From Lathyrus oleraceus (Eukaryota; Streptophyta; Magnoliopsida; Fabales; Fabaceae): a stretch of 64,000 bases of DNA. The notes under the pieces were generated by a model, which saw nothing but the letters and a program-made list of their open reading frames with translations, was not told the origin of the DNA and did no database searches. This document shows, in pieces, positions 12,601 to 24,930 of this stretch. A program made the position numbers and the translations under genes. Each line of letters begins with the position of its first letter. The stretch's first letter is position 1. The stretch spans positions 93,678,944 through 93,742,943 of the forward strand of contig NC_066582.1 in the NCBI RefSeq assembly GCF_024323335.1, read 5' to 3'.

Positions 12601-13019
12601 ATCTCTATATTGAGAGAAATCAAAGATGGAAATTCTGTGATGTTCATGAGAACTTGATGGATTTCAAAAATTAAATGCACAATAATGATGCCTCTATTGA
12701 GAGGACTTCAACCAACACAAAATCCATGCAAATAAATCAATAGATGATGAGGTTCGAAGAAAAAACCAATTGAAGAACAACCTTGGATTCTGGAGATTTG
12801 AGCTTGCTTCCTTGCTTCCTTTGGCAAAATAGAAGTACAATGGACTAAAGGGTGAATGTCTAGAAGCTTTAGATCCAAAGATTCAACCAGATGTAGTTGA
12901 ATTTTAGATCTGAAAAATTTGAAGAAAAGTGAAATAGCTTCTTTGGTGAGAGGTTAGGTTTTCAGTTCAGCAGGATTTCAGGTTGATTCATGGATGAAAT
13001 TTGAATGGAGTGAGGCTCT

Positions 13020-13028
13020 TATTTATAG
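13020..13028 (-). promoter_or_regulatory. LTR promoter TATA box (element 1)
   Basis: TATAAATA on the minus strand about 2.37 kb into the LTR. Element 2 has the same motif at 42668-42675, about 1.5 kb into its LTR. It lies in a comparable setting and at the same distance (about 565 bp) from a GC-rich palindrome. This is the probable start region of the genomic RNA. Confidence 0.6.
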
Positions 13029-13159
13029 AGGGAATGGCAAGGCAAGTGTGATTCAATCCATGTGCATGGAAATGGACATTCATTGCATGGGCTTGCATGA
13101 TCATCCACAAGGCCCAAATTCAATGTCAAATGCAATCTAAAATCATACCAAAGTGAAAT

Positions 13160-14860
13160 GAACGTGTAATCTATATGGTAATTGCTTGTGCATGGAATTT
13201 TGAGGTGTTATGCATAATTGAACCAAAAACTTCTCTTCTTCGAAAATACCATTTGCCAAATCCAAACATGACCATGTGAGTAATGGTTGGAAAGGTTTTG
13301 ATGTAAGGAACAATTGTTATGTTGGGAAAAAATCCATTTGAAATGTGGAAATTGGTGAATTTTGAGTTTAAAGTGCAAGGTGCATAACATGTAAAGGCAA
13401 AGTTTCTAAATTTGACCAATGTTCAAGCCCCTCTGTTTTGATGATGATAACTTCAAATGAAAAAACCTCCAACATCAAAGTTTTATATCTTCTCAAGACA
13501 TTCAAAATGGACTCAAATTTTTCATCATTTGGATTTTCGATGAAAGAGTTATGGGCACTTGAAATTGGACTTTTTTGCCTTTCAATGCATTTGGTCCAAA
13601 GTGACCTATAATGTTTTGCATTATCACATGTATTTCCTTTGAGATTTTGAAATTTTGTTCAACATAACATTTTAAGTAGACATATTAAGCTTTCCAATTC
13701 ATTTGATCCCACCTCAAAATAATAACAAATGAATGAGTTGTGTCCTTGGGAAGTTGACCCAAAATTAGGGTTTCAATCAAAATGACCTATAATGTCTTGG
13801 AATGGATGATGACCTTATAAGCTTCAAATCAATTTTTGATGAACATGAAAGTTGTTCATATTGTCCTTAAGAACATTATTTCTTTTGGAATCATCTCTAT
13901 TTGACCAACTCATAAAACGTTAGGTCTCAGTGCATTTCAAAATAGTTAGATGAATTGACTGATCAACTTCTCAAGTCCATGACTCATATCTTTATGAATT
14001 GATGATTTTCAAAGTGCAGATTGTGTATTAATGGATCATGCATGGCAATTGGAATGATTTTCACAAAATGCACTATTACATTGAAGCCTTCGAAAATGCC
14101 ATGTCCAAAATCAAAATGCAAGCTTATGAGTAATGGTTGGAAAGCTTATTGCATAAGGAACAAATGTCATGTTGATCAAAATTTCATTTAGGCCTTGGAA
14201 ATTAGTGAAATTTGAGCTTGAAGGGTGATGTGCAAAACATGTCAAGGCAAGGTTTCTAAAATTGGCCAACTTTCAAGCCCTTCTGTCTTGATGATGCAAG
14301 CTCCAAATGGAAACACTTCCAACATAAAAGTTGTAGATCCTTTCAATACAATCAAAATGGACTTAAATTTTGCATCATTTGGATTTTTTATGAAAGAGTT
14401 ATGGGCACTTGAAGTTGGACTTTTTTGACTTTTAATGCCTTTGGTCAAAAAGGACCTATAATGTATTGCATTATCACATGTATTTGCTTTGCGATTTTGA
14501 AATTTTGTCCAACATAACATTTGAAGTAGACATCTTAAGCTTTCCAATGCATTTGATCTCACTTCAAAATCATAAAAAATGAGTGAGTTATGTCCCTGGG
14601 AAGTTGACCTAAAATTAGGGTTTCAGTCAAAATGACCTATAATGTTTTGGAATGGCAGATGGTCTTCCAAGCTTCAAATCAATTTTTGATGAACATGAAA
14701 GTTGTTCATATTGTTCTTAAGAACATGCTTTCTTTTGGAAACATCTCCATTTGACCAACACATAAAACGTTAGGTCTCAGTGCATTTCAAAATAGTTAGA
14801 TGAATTGACTGATCAACTTCTCAAGTCCATGACTCATAACTTGATGAATTGATGATTGAG
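13160..14860 (-). repeat. 850-bp tandem duplication inside the element 1 LTR
   Basis: Two diverged copies lie head to tail, about 13160-14009 and 14010-14860. Three landmarks repeat at exactly 850 bp: ATGGGCACTT at 13551 and 14401, GAACATGAAA at 13841 and 14691, and TAGGTCTCAG at 13921 and 14771. The LTR at 41157-45866 has no second copy. The duplication lies between the LTR start and the TATA box, so it would lengthen U3. Outer limits are approximate. Confidence 0.85.
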
Positions 14861-15394
14861 GACACTCAAATAAGTTCAAATATGCATGAAATTATGAATT
14901 AAAGAACTTCCCTTGATTTTATTTGACCATGGGCTGAGGTTGCTTCATGTGCAAGGCATTGTGGTGCACAGATGAATTAGGATTTCTCTGGGGAACAAAA
15001 CCTCCAACCCTTTGACTTGCTTTGATCAAAATGATGAATTGAGATACTAGGGAGGCATATTTGATGAATGAGAGATTTGGGAACCATTACCATGCTTGCT
15101 TTCATCTTCTCTTGACCATATCTTTGTACCAATGATTTCCTTGAAGCTCTTGAACTTGTTGATTGCTCAAGCTACAAACAAAAGATGTTAGTGACATATT
15201 TTTGTGCTTTTGGTTAGTAAAAAAAATAAGAAAAGAAATAATATACAATTCAAGCATGATTGGTGATATCAAACCACTCACAAGAAGTCCCACCCAAAGA
15301 CAAAGGGAACCAAGATGCACATGATCCTTGAGGCTTTGCAAATGCAATGTTATGATGCCATGAGGGATCTTAGGGCCAAAATTGGGGTCTTACA

Positions 15395-16719
15395 CCTGTG
15401 AGATTCTCCTTGTAGCTTTATTCATAAACCAACTTTTCTAGTGTTTTCTTCCAGGGTTTAAATATTCTTAAGCTTGAGAATCTTTATGTAACACTTTCTA
15501 GATATTTCCTGATCTCCCTATATAACTCTTACCCGACCGTCTGACAACGGGTATTTCATGCATAAATACAAAGTGGACAAGGTGACGCCCAACTAATTAA
15601 AAGTCGAATGCCAAATAATCATATTATAATAAGATATGACGTGAATAACTAGATACATGGAATTAATCTCCTTGGTCTACGTCTGCGCTCCAAAGGTGGT
15701 CCTTAGTGTAATGTAGTCTTTCACCTACACTTGCTCCTTGGAGAATCCAACTAGCGATCGCTTGAAGGGTTTTACGTCGTTCAGGTCTAGGCCGAGCCTC
15801 TAAAATGAACCCAAATAGAGGATATATATGTAAATACCTTGGTTTACAATGACTCTTCTGATCACCCATTCACCGCACCTAATAATGATGACTGTGGGAT
15901 CATCATTACGCGAGTGGATTCTGACGACATCTTTATCGGAGAAAGAAATTTCATTTTCTGGCGTCATCCTTTTGCCTCCATGAAAATAATTGGATATGTC
16001 TTCTATATTAAGTACTTGGTGGGCATACCTTCTGTGGGAAGAGCTGGTCTCCCCGCCTCCGGCAAAACCTCATGCAATGGTGTTGAGCATATGGCATACA
16101 AATTTGTAATCCTCCTCGGGGGATGCCTCATTTTATTTTCTTGATCTTAATATTATTGTTTCTTCTTTCCCATGGGAGTTAGATCCTTATGACCCTTGGA
16201 AGGATTCACCCTTAACATAGAGGACAAAGCTCTCCTGATAACTATGGATATTAAAGGTTAGGCATAATAAATAGGGTGGCAGTGAGTATGGCAATTGTAA
16301 TAAAAGGTATGTCCCAAGTTAGTTATATTGGGGTTCTATGGTGGGTGTCATTGTACTTGTAAAAAAATATAGGAATTCCTAATATCCATACGTGGGTAGG
16401 GGATACTCAAAGGTCTTTGTAGCTAAGGTTGGATAGGGCTTGCTCACTGTGGTGAGAGACCCTATTTGGTAATGTTTATGGTGGTAGGAAATGGCGAGCT
16501 CACGTGAGGTTAGAGGCTCTATGTATAAGCATTATGGTGAGTGTATTAAGATATATCCTCTCTCCTGTTAGGGAAGAGTTATTTATATAGACTCTTTGGG
16601 CCTAGGGTTCAAGAAACACTAAGAGATGGTAATTGCTCCCCCCAAGACTGGAGGAGACTGTTGACTGCCTACTTTCTAGAGAGTCATGGTATGAATTTAT
16701 CTAGGTGGTCAGTGCATGG
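15395..16719. other. Unassigned interval between Ogre fragments
   Basis: Two modest open frames (15663-15869 minus, 15839-16144 plus) overlap on opposite strands and match no family I recognise. The rest has LTR-like composition without identifiable ends. No gene is called. Confidence 0.4.
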
Positions 16720-18765
16720 TGTAGCGGTAAATTCATGACCATCAAGCTATGGATAAACTTACTGTCAATAAAACCAGAGTCACCATCGCGCTTTTATTGT
16801 TTCCAAAGAAAAAGGGAAAAGTATGAACAAAGCCCAGAGATAAGAAGTTTTCAAATCAAAACTAATAAAATTTTAGAGATTACAGGTAAGGGGGTTGGTT
16901 ACATAGAGGGAAGGTGTTAGAATCCAAACTGTCCTAGGTACTTCTAGGTAGCCCTTTTTTGTGGCACATGTTTTTGGTTTAAATGATCTTTGATAAAAAT
17001 AGAGTGGGGGGGGGGATGAGAAAAAGAATTCATTTGATTTTATTTTTGTGTTTGACAAGACCTTCGATCTTATGCCTACGTACCAACATAAAAATGAGGG
17101 GTAAAAACCCCGTAGTTCGTGGTAAAAAATTCAAAGAAGTTAGTGAATTAATTTCGACAAAACGTTTAACAAGAAAAGGCACAAAAGGCCAAAGATTTGA
17201 ATGGGGTTGTTAGTTATTTTTGTCTTTTTGAAATTAAGGTCAATATGGTTAAGTTCATTTACAAGTTTGATTTAAGAAAAAAAGGTTTAAAAATTCAATG
17301 GCGTAAGGCCAAGGTTTCTAATTATTAAAACATGTCTAAATTTGAAATCACAAGCAAAGAAAGTTTTTGAAAAGAGGGAGAGATTTTGAAATTAAAGAAG
17401 TGGGAGGAGATGAAGAGGTTACCCTAGACAAAAACTAAAAGTTAAGAGTTGAAAAGATCTGACCAATGGGATGCAATCCAATAGAGAATAATGCCATATA
17501 GAAACCCATTTTCCTTTAGACTTTGATAATCAATAAGAAATAAGCAATAAGCAATATCCAAGCATCATATAAAGACCAAGGCATCAAATAAAGATAGCCA
17601 TAATATCCAAGAAAAGCATTCCAATAGCTAGCAGTCTTCAGTATCTTCCAATTTATTAGATCAAATAATCCTTGATCAACTCAGAACAAACATCAGACAT
17701 ATACAATAATAACAATATAACAATTAAGCACAGAGGCAGAGTATCAGATGAATCAAAAGCATCCAAGGTCTTGCATCAGATGAAAGGCATAGTCAAAGGT
17801 AGCTCAGTCTCATATGTTGGCATTGGCCACGTCCTTTAGCACAGGGAATGTTGCCTAATCCTAAGTCCAAAAGTTTAGATCAAGTCCCAACAGTCCAACA
17901 ATATGTTTTTTTAGGGTATTTATTGTTATTATGTGTTTTAAGGCCCTAATACCACAAACAAAACAAAGACAAACAAACAATATATACAATCACAAGATAT
18001 GGCTCAAATGAGCAAAGAGAAAAAGACTTGAAACATAAACAAGTTGCATGAAATGTAAATGATAATGAATGATAAAAGTATTTGAAATTTAAAGTGCATA
18101 AAGTAAATGACTTGAAAAATAAAACAACATTAAGTCATTCTTTGGAGAACACTCAACCATTCATTCACAAGTATGAATCCTTGAACCAAGACATCATCCA
18201 TGAGAAGGGCTCCAACTTGGATAAATCAACAAATATGTCATTAACTCTCATGAATGGAAAAAAGGTCAAGTTCCCACACAATACCATGAAGAATGGGAGA
18301 CTTACAATCTTACTTACTATAATTCTATGCCTTGGGGGACGAATTTAGCTCTATGTTAAGCAATCGTAATTGGACTTATGTAGAAGTCACAACTATCTAA
18401 GGTCGGGCAATAGAAATATAGGTGTTAATGCATGTTAGAAATTTGGTACAAAGAACCAAACTCCTAAAAACATACCATACACTAAAAGAAAATGGGGAAG
18501 ACCTATCTCAGTCAGACTTGTGTTGATTCATCTGACACATGGTCATTGATGAATCAACTAGCATTTAGACAGTAGAGAAATCATTGGCCAAATGAAGGAC
18601 TGGGAAAGAATAGGTATGAATATGAAGAGGTAAGGGGAATAGAAACCCAAATTGATCATGTGAGGAACTTCATATGATCAATACCATCCATTCATTTTGG
18701 GAGATGAAATGTAAATTTCATTAATCCCCTAAATCCAATGGTGTTGATCAAACAAAAGTCAAATC
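16720..18765 (-). repeat. Truncated Ogre LTR (3' part only)
   Basis: The minus-strand end at 16720 reads CGCTACA like the other Ogre LTR ends, and the last 60 bases resemble 45800-45866. Moving right, it tracks the element 2 LTR backwards. The block around 18340-18440, with TTAAGCAATCGTAATTGGAC, matches the region near 44200-44280 on the other strand. No primer site adjoins the 3' end, so it is either a 3' LTR or a solo LTR. It stops at about 18765, where plus-strand integrase sequence begins. Confidence 0.8.
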
Positions 18766-18769
18766 AACC

Positions 18770-19640
18770 ATGACCAATGCCCAAACAAAAAGTCAAGTGG
18801 AAGAGAACCAGCTAGCCGATTCTCTAGCTACTCTTTTATCCATTTTTAAAGTCAAGTGGAAGAATGAAGAACCTATCATTTGTATTGACCACTTGGGTGA
18901 ACTAGTGCACTGTCTAGCGATGGTGGCAGAATATGACGATAAGCCATGGTTCTATGACATCAAGAGATATCTGGAAAGACAAGAGTATCCCTAGAAAGAA
19001 TCCATCCCAGATAAGAAGGCTTTGAGAATATTTTCTTCTAAGTTTTTCTTGAATGGGGATATTTTGTACAAGAGGAATTATGATTCTCTGTTGCTCAAAT
19101 AAGTGGATAGACACGAAGCAAGGACGATCATAAGGTCCATACATGAGGGTTGTGAAGGTGTACATGCTAAAGGGCCTACTATGGCCAAGAATTTCCTTCG
19201 AGTTGGTTATTATTGGACAACAATGGAGGTCGATTGTTACAACTTCGTCAAGAGGTGTCACAAGTGCGAAATTTTCGGTGACAAGATCCGTGTTCCACCA
19301 AATCCATTGAACATCTTGAATTATCCTTGGCCTTCCTCTATGTGGGGAATTTACATCCCTGGCCTTCCTTCTAATGGTCATCATTTCATCATGGTTGCCA
19401 TTGACCACTTCACAAAGTGGGTGGAAGCTACTTCCTATGCAAACATCACAAGACAAGTGGTTACACGATTCATCAAGAAAGAAATAATATGTCGCTATGG
19501 TGTTCCTAGCAAGATTATTACTGACAATTCCAGTAACCTCAACAATAAGATGATGAGTGAGTTGTGCCAAGAGTTTAAGATCGAGCATTACAACTCTTCA
19601 CCATATCAGCCCAAAATGAATGGCATCATCGAAGCATATC
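18770..19640 (+). pseudogene. RNase H end plus integrase fragment (element 3)
   Basis: Starts within the end of the second RNase H domain (NQLADSLATL) and continues through the integrase zinc-binding region (DRHEARTIIRSIHEG, ending KRCHKCEIF) into the catalytic core. In-frame stops lie near 18993 and 19100. The first catalytic Asp of the core is Tyr (MWGIYIPGLP). Several residues after it are missing compared with elements 1 and 2. The second Asp (IITDNSSN) and the Glu region (MNGIIEA) remain. Recognisable homology ends at about 19640; the C-terminal domain is gone. Clearly dead. Confidence 0.88.
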
Positions 19641-21076
19641 GTCCCAGCAGATCAAATCACCATACACTTCCCTTTCATCTCGGACAAATTTTTGGTTATC
19701 TCTGTATTTATTCCTCTTCCACCTGAACACCCAAAAAGCTAGTGCAATTCACACCTTCAGGTATAATATGATTAAATAGGCGGAGTTGTCATACCCCAAT
19801 ATTTACCCTCCCTTTTTCCTCTTGCATAACGCATTTGCAGACATCAAATAATAGCATGCATGACCATTGCATTTGGTCATTGGATCATAAGCATGGTCAC
19901 ATTTTAGTTTATATCTTAACAATAGGGTTTTCATCTTGATTTTCTTGTCAACTAACCCTAACTTAAATAAGAGATGGTACCTGTTTGTTCTTGTTGTGCG
20001 TATAGGTGATCATACCTCAAATCAAGACAACACAAAGGTCTTTTGGTCAAGAAAGATGTAAGTTTTCCCCATGTGATTCAAAGGTGGTTCATGTCTTTAT
20101 TTCCATGCCACATCAGTCAATCTTCAAGCTATTCTCAAGATTACTCAAGCCCTATCAAATTTTCATCAAATGATGCTTATTCTATCATCATTATGGTTTG
20201 AAATTCAACAAAAAAATCAAGTTTACACAAGTGGGCACAAGTATTGGTTGACCTAATTTGCAAGTATGCCATGCCTTTGGTCTAAACCCCATAACTTATT
20301 CAATTTTTATCCAACTTCCAATATTTTTTGAGCCAAATGTGCCTTTTAAGTTCCTATACAACTTTTCTTCAAGGGTCAAACACTAATTAAATCATTAAGG
20401 ACCTCATTTGTGCAAATGACCAAGTTACCAAAATAGGCTAAAACCTTGTCATGACCACCACTTTACACTCATGCCATTTCCATCTCAAGAATCCTTTTGA
20501 CCCCATTCTTTTTGCATCTTATTAAGCTTATTCCCAAGATCATTTGGCCTCGGTTTGGATCAAAATGCACGAGGGAATCAAAAGTTATGGTGTCATCAAC
20601 TTGGGACCTCAAAGTGACCAAACATGCCAAAAGCTGCTTGACGAAATACACAACCTAAATTACAGGTCATGACCCCAACTTTCCACCTTTGTAGCTTTTT
20701 CACTAAACCTCCTTTCAAGCTGATTCATTTTACATATAATTCATGGCCATGAAGAGATCATTTAGCTCAATAAAAATCCCAAAACGAACGAGTAGAATGG
20801 AATTGGCCCAAGCTCCAACATGGTACCTCAAGCTCTGCATTTTCACGAAAGCCAAAAGTGAAAAATGACTCAAATCTCCACTTGGGGCCACCAATACATG
20901 TGAAAACTTGTTTGTCATGTTGAAACGCATCTAAATTCATGCAAAACGACTTGGTTGAATAATCAAATTACACTTTTCATGTTGCATTTCACACGGATTG
21001 CAAAACTAGAAACCTCAACCTTAATTCACACAAGTTTACCTCTAATTCACATGAACCATGACCTAACTTAATTTAC

Positions 21077-21084
21077 TATAAATA
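21077..21084 (+). promoter_or_regulatory. TATA box of LTR3
   Basis: TATAAATA followed by GAG, the same context as in the element 2 LTR, about 1.3 kb into the LTR. Confidence 0.5.
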
Positions 21085-21865
21085 GAGCATCATTTTGCAT
21101 TGATTTTCAAGCTTCAATAACCAATAAATCCATGCCTCATTGTATCTCAAAAGCAACAAAAAACCAATCAACCATATCTTTGATTCAAGTCCTTTTGCCT
21201 TCGAATCTTTGCCCAGAACTCTTTATCAACATCATCTGAAGCTAACTGAGACATTTTCTTGGTTTGAAACACCTTTCAACCTTACTTTCAGATCAACCAT
21301 TGTTGACCTCTAAAGCTTCACTTGAAAAGGTAGATATGATTGCTTAACATAGTGCTAAATTGTCCCTACACAATTAATTAACAACTAACTCCTAACATTA
21401 CTTTATGCACTTTACTTTAATGTCATTTGATTAATGTCATTTAATTTCATTCCATTTACTTAATGCAATTTACTTTAATGTCTAATTACTCATCATATCA
21501 CTTCATACTTTATTCCTCTTGTCTTATTCATCTGTTGCTTCTTATCTTGTTTGATTGATCTGCTTATTAATATCAATGAATCAAAACATGATAAAATGAA
21601 CTTTACTTTACCATTAAGGCCTATGCTTGACTTTGAGTGATGATGATCTCTTGAGACTTTGGATCTTGGACTTATGACTTAGACCTTTTGCTTGACTTGG
21701 AGTGACCTTGGACCCATGAACCTTGTGGGCACTTTGACTTGGCTTTTCTCTTGTTGAACTTTTGGATTGTAATTTTTTTCATTTTCTTTGTACCTCTGCT
21801 TATTACATTCATCTTCTAGAATCAGTAAATTTTTCACCCACATGCTTACTCTTGGGCTACCTTAC

Positions 21866-23828
21866 TGTCGCAACCTGAAAAAGGGAATGCGAAAAAACAA
21901 CCTGCGAAGAAGAAAGGAATGACAGAAGAGTCGCCACCGTGCGTTATTTATCCCAAAGGAGGGAAAGGAAACGCTCGAAGTAAACCTGGAAAAAGGAAAG
22001 GAAAAGACAAGGTCTCGCAACCAAATCTTGGGTTCGGGAGTCGATTATGCGAAGGGAAGGTATTAGCACCCCTACGCATCCGTAGTACTCTACGGGATCC
22101 ACTCTTGTTGTTCTTGTCTAAAGGGTGTGAGTTTATCTAATGTACTATTTACTAAAGAGGGGTCAAAAGAAAATGACTCGCACGGATGTCGCATCCACTG
22201 CATACGTATCTCATCTAAATATGAGAATCAGAGTCTTCGTAGCTCGGCTACCTATGGGTTAAGGATAAGTGTGCTCGGTAAGACATCGCGTCTTATGCCT
22301 ACGTATCTCATCTGGAATGAGAATCAGAGCGAACCGTAGTTCGGCTAACTATTTTTGTTTGTTTTGTGTTTTTTAGGTGAACAACGTTACTACGCAATCT
22401 ACCGGATGCTCGACCTTTGGAGACTTACTCGCCTGTAGTAGAAGGAGTTAACGTGTTCTTAGGAGAAGAAAAATCAATGAGTTTGTTTGTGTTTTAGGGA
22501 TGCTCATGCAAAAAGGAAGTCCTAGACGAAGGAACAGTGCTACCTTAATTGACATGCAAACGAGAGACTATACGAAGTCTAGCAAACCTATGGGGAGACG
22601 ATCGCACCATACAAAACAAACATGCATAAAGTAAACGCGCCAACAAGGGGGCTCAAACATATATAGGTAGGGCTTTAGTCAAGAGGGGTCATATCAACCT
22701 CGACAAACAAGCCATGGAGGGGTAATCAAATGAGATCTTAACCACTGACATTGAACGTCAGGGTGAGCAGATCAAAAGGTAAATGAGGATAAGACCTCAT
22801 AGCTCTTAACCCTGGACAGGGTGAGCTCATGACAAAAAGTGGGGATTCAGAAAGGTGGAACCCTCTCCACTGACCGACCGGACAATAGATCTGGGGCTTT
22901 TGTTCTGGAGCATCGACACGCAGTGTGAGCATAAAGAACGACACACTGAATAACGGGGGACTGACTACTAATCCCTTTTATCCGTCAATTGCCTCTTCAT
23001 GGAGGTCTTTAGCATAAAAGTAAATAAACAAAAGAAAACATTGCCTCCTATTGAGGTCTTCCAGCTAAGAAAGCGGTAAAATGCGGGAAAGATAAAGGGT
23101 CAAGAGATCTACCACACGGATAAAGATCCGAAGTAATAACATCTAAAGAAATAAGAAACCCAGAGATCTCTCGAGCTGATTGGGGAGGATCGATTGAAAT
23201 TGAATTGCACTGTTGGCTTTGCAGAACAATCTTAGGGTTTATATGAGAGAGAATTGGTTCTTTGCAGATGAGTTCCCTTCAGTCTCTGGAGGTTGCTCTG
23301 AATTAGTTAGAATCTCTCTAGGGTTTTTCCACTGATTTTTTTTTAGAATTTATAACCTGATTTTCGTGGCTTTGTGGGCTCAAATGAGAGAGGTCCAAGT
23401 CCAAGATTTTTCTGTTATATTTTATTTATTTATTTATTTCGTTTTTTTTTCAAAACGCGTGAGCTTCGCCTAGCGAGCATGACAGTTCAAGAAATTCCTC
23501 TGAGCGTATGTGATTCTGGTGGCTTTTCTTGGGACTCGTTAGGCGACCCATTCTGCTCGCCTAGCGAGCATGACAGCTCATGAACAAACTTTTGCTCCTT
23601 CAAGATTAACGTTTTGACTGATGAATAGACCCCATTTGAACATGTTGGAAGTATCTCAAGCCATTCCCTTGTGTTGATTGATCACCCAGATAGCACCCAC
23701 AAAGTGTCTTGGATGATATTCAAGCTTCTTGGATCTAATTCCGATTGACATGATGAAATGCAATATGAAATGTTAAATGACCTAAATATGAATGCATGAA
23801 TGAGGGGGGCAAATTTTGAGGTATTACA
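21866..23828 (-). mobile_element. Solo LTR of a Tat-type gypsy element (1963 bp)
   Basis: On the minus strand it starts TGTAATACCTCAAAATTTGC at 23828 and ends GGTTGCGACA at 21866. It is flanked by perfect CTTAC duplications (21861-21865 and 23829-23833). There is no internal sequence, so recombination between its two LTRs removed the rest. It has a primer-like GGTGGCGACTCTTCTG near its 3' end and two copies of the motif CGCCTAGCGAGC, near 23465 and 23560. It sits inside LTR3 and is therefore younger. Confidence 0.9.
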
Positions 23829-24574
23829 CTTACAATGCGACTAGTTTTAGTACACTTTGCACCCACATGGCTCACTCTTGGGCTACCTTACAATTGGACC
23901 CTAGTTTAATTGTTGTATGATCATGCATTATGTTTATTCATCAATCTCATTCCCTTAACTTGCCTTGATCAAATTCCATTTTTATTAACTAGATCCTTTC
24001 ATATGTTACACTTCCCCTTAGTCTTTGTCAAGTGACCATAAGTCCCTTGGTCACTTGATGGTACTTGCCTTTTTCACTTTGGATCTTTAGCGTCCCAATA
24101 AGTACAAGACTTTCAGTGGATCACAGTTTCTCTCAACAAGTTAAGATCTCAGTCATCTAACTCATCCTCACAAGGCATCTTTGAGTACTTACTTCAATAA
24201 CTTGTCAAATACTAACTAGGCTTGCATGCCATGAGCCTTAAGCAATAGAAAATGATGAGAGGTAATATTTCCGACACTTGTCTAGAATACCTCTGTGTAT
24301 AGGATGTAGACCCTAGTTGCTCAGAGTATTCATTTCTGTTCTTAGATTTTAGTGCAATTCTAGTCAATTCACTATCAAGTCTATAACCATCCCTGTGGCT
24401 CCTCTTTCTACTTCCCTCTTGGTTTAAACACCATTGAAATTTCCTTTTGGGAAACAAATTTATAGGTTAACCCCCTTACTTCTTGGTTTAAACACCATTA
24501 TTTTGGGTTGACATTGTCATGGTTAGACACCCCTTCCTTGGTTAACCATAGTTTATTAGTTAAAAGAGAATTTA

Positions 24575-24930
24575 TTTTCTTACCATGTGAGTCCCTATGA
24601 TTTGGTAAAAACTCTGTCATGTGAGTCCAAGTGCTTTGAAAAGTTTTTCCCTGCTTTCCTTTCTTACCATGTGAGCCCATATGCTTTGGTAACACCCTTG
24701 TCATGTGAGTCCCAGTGCTTTGACAAGTTTTTCCCTACTTTCCTTTCTTACCATGTGAATCCTTGTGCTTTGGTAAGGCCCTTGTCATATGAGTCCTAGT
24801 GTTTTGAAAACGGTTTCCCTACTTTCCTTTCTTACCATGTGAGCCCATGTGCTTTGGTAAGACCTTTTTCATGTGAGTTCCAGTGCTTTGATAAGTTCCT
24901 GCCTTCTTTCCCTTGCCTTGTTAGTCACAG
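24575..24930 (+). repeat. 84-bp tandem repeat of paired hairpins in LTR3
   Basis: TACCATGTGA recurs at 24581, 24665, 24749 and 24833, exactly 84 bp apart, with a decayed fifth unit to about 24950. Each unit has hairpin A (CTTACCA ... TGGTAAG) and, about 34 bp on, hairpin B (TTGTCA ... TGACAA in the best copy). A pyrimidine-rich spacer separates units. One further A hairpin lies at about 25211-25242. Confidence 0.88.

Larger units (their letters stand above)
1..15394 (-). mobile_element. Ogre-like Ty3/gypsy element 1 (3' end outside window)
   Basis: Read on the minus strand the order is 5' LTR, primer site, leader, ORF1, gag-pro, intron, RT, RNase H, second RNase H and integrase, which is the Tat/Ogre arrangement. 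Integrase is still open at base 1, so the 3' UTR and 3' LTR lie to the left of the window and only one end can be checked for a target duplication. ORF1 is uninterrupted. The gag-pol part carries five in-frame stops (6257, 5735, 3081, 1944 and 805, left-hand bases) and one frameshift near 1541. The catalytic motifs of protease and RT are still present, so decay is light and insertion is probably fairly recent. The element cannot move on its own gag-pol but could be transcribed from its LTR. Confidence 0.93.
9625..15394 (-). repeat. 5' LTR of Ogre-like element 1 (5770 bp)
   Basis: On the minus strand the LTR opens with TGTAAGACCCC at 15394 and closes with GCTACA at 9625. Both ends match those of the plus-strand LTR at 41157-45866. 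The primer site follows six bases after the 3' end. It is about 1060 bp longer than the element 2 LTR, and an 850-bp internal tandem duplication explains most of the difference. Last-kilobase landmarks shared with the other Ogre LTRs here include the stretch around 9790-9870. Small ORFs inside it are not genes. Confidence 0.92.

Noticed and set aside
15663..16144. Two overlapping open frames that might be a host gene
   Set aside because: They lie on opposite strands, match no family I know and have no supporting gene structure.
16690..16719. Primer site next to the LTR fragment end
   Set aside because: The adjoining bases do not resemble the tRNA-Arg complement seen at 9602-9618.
18914..19588. 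224-codon minus-strand frame
   Set aside because: Antisense of the recognisable integrase fragment on the plus strand.
24575..24930. CRISPR-like regularly spaced repeat
   Set aside because: The 84-bp units are tandem hairpins with similar spacers inside a plant LTR, not identical repeats with unique spacers.
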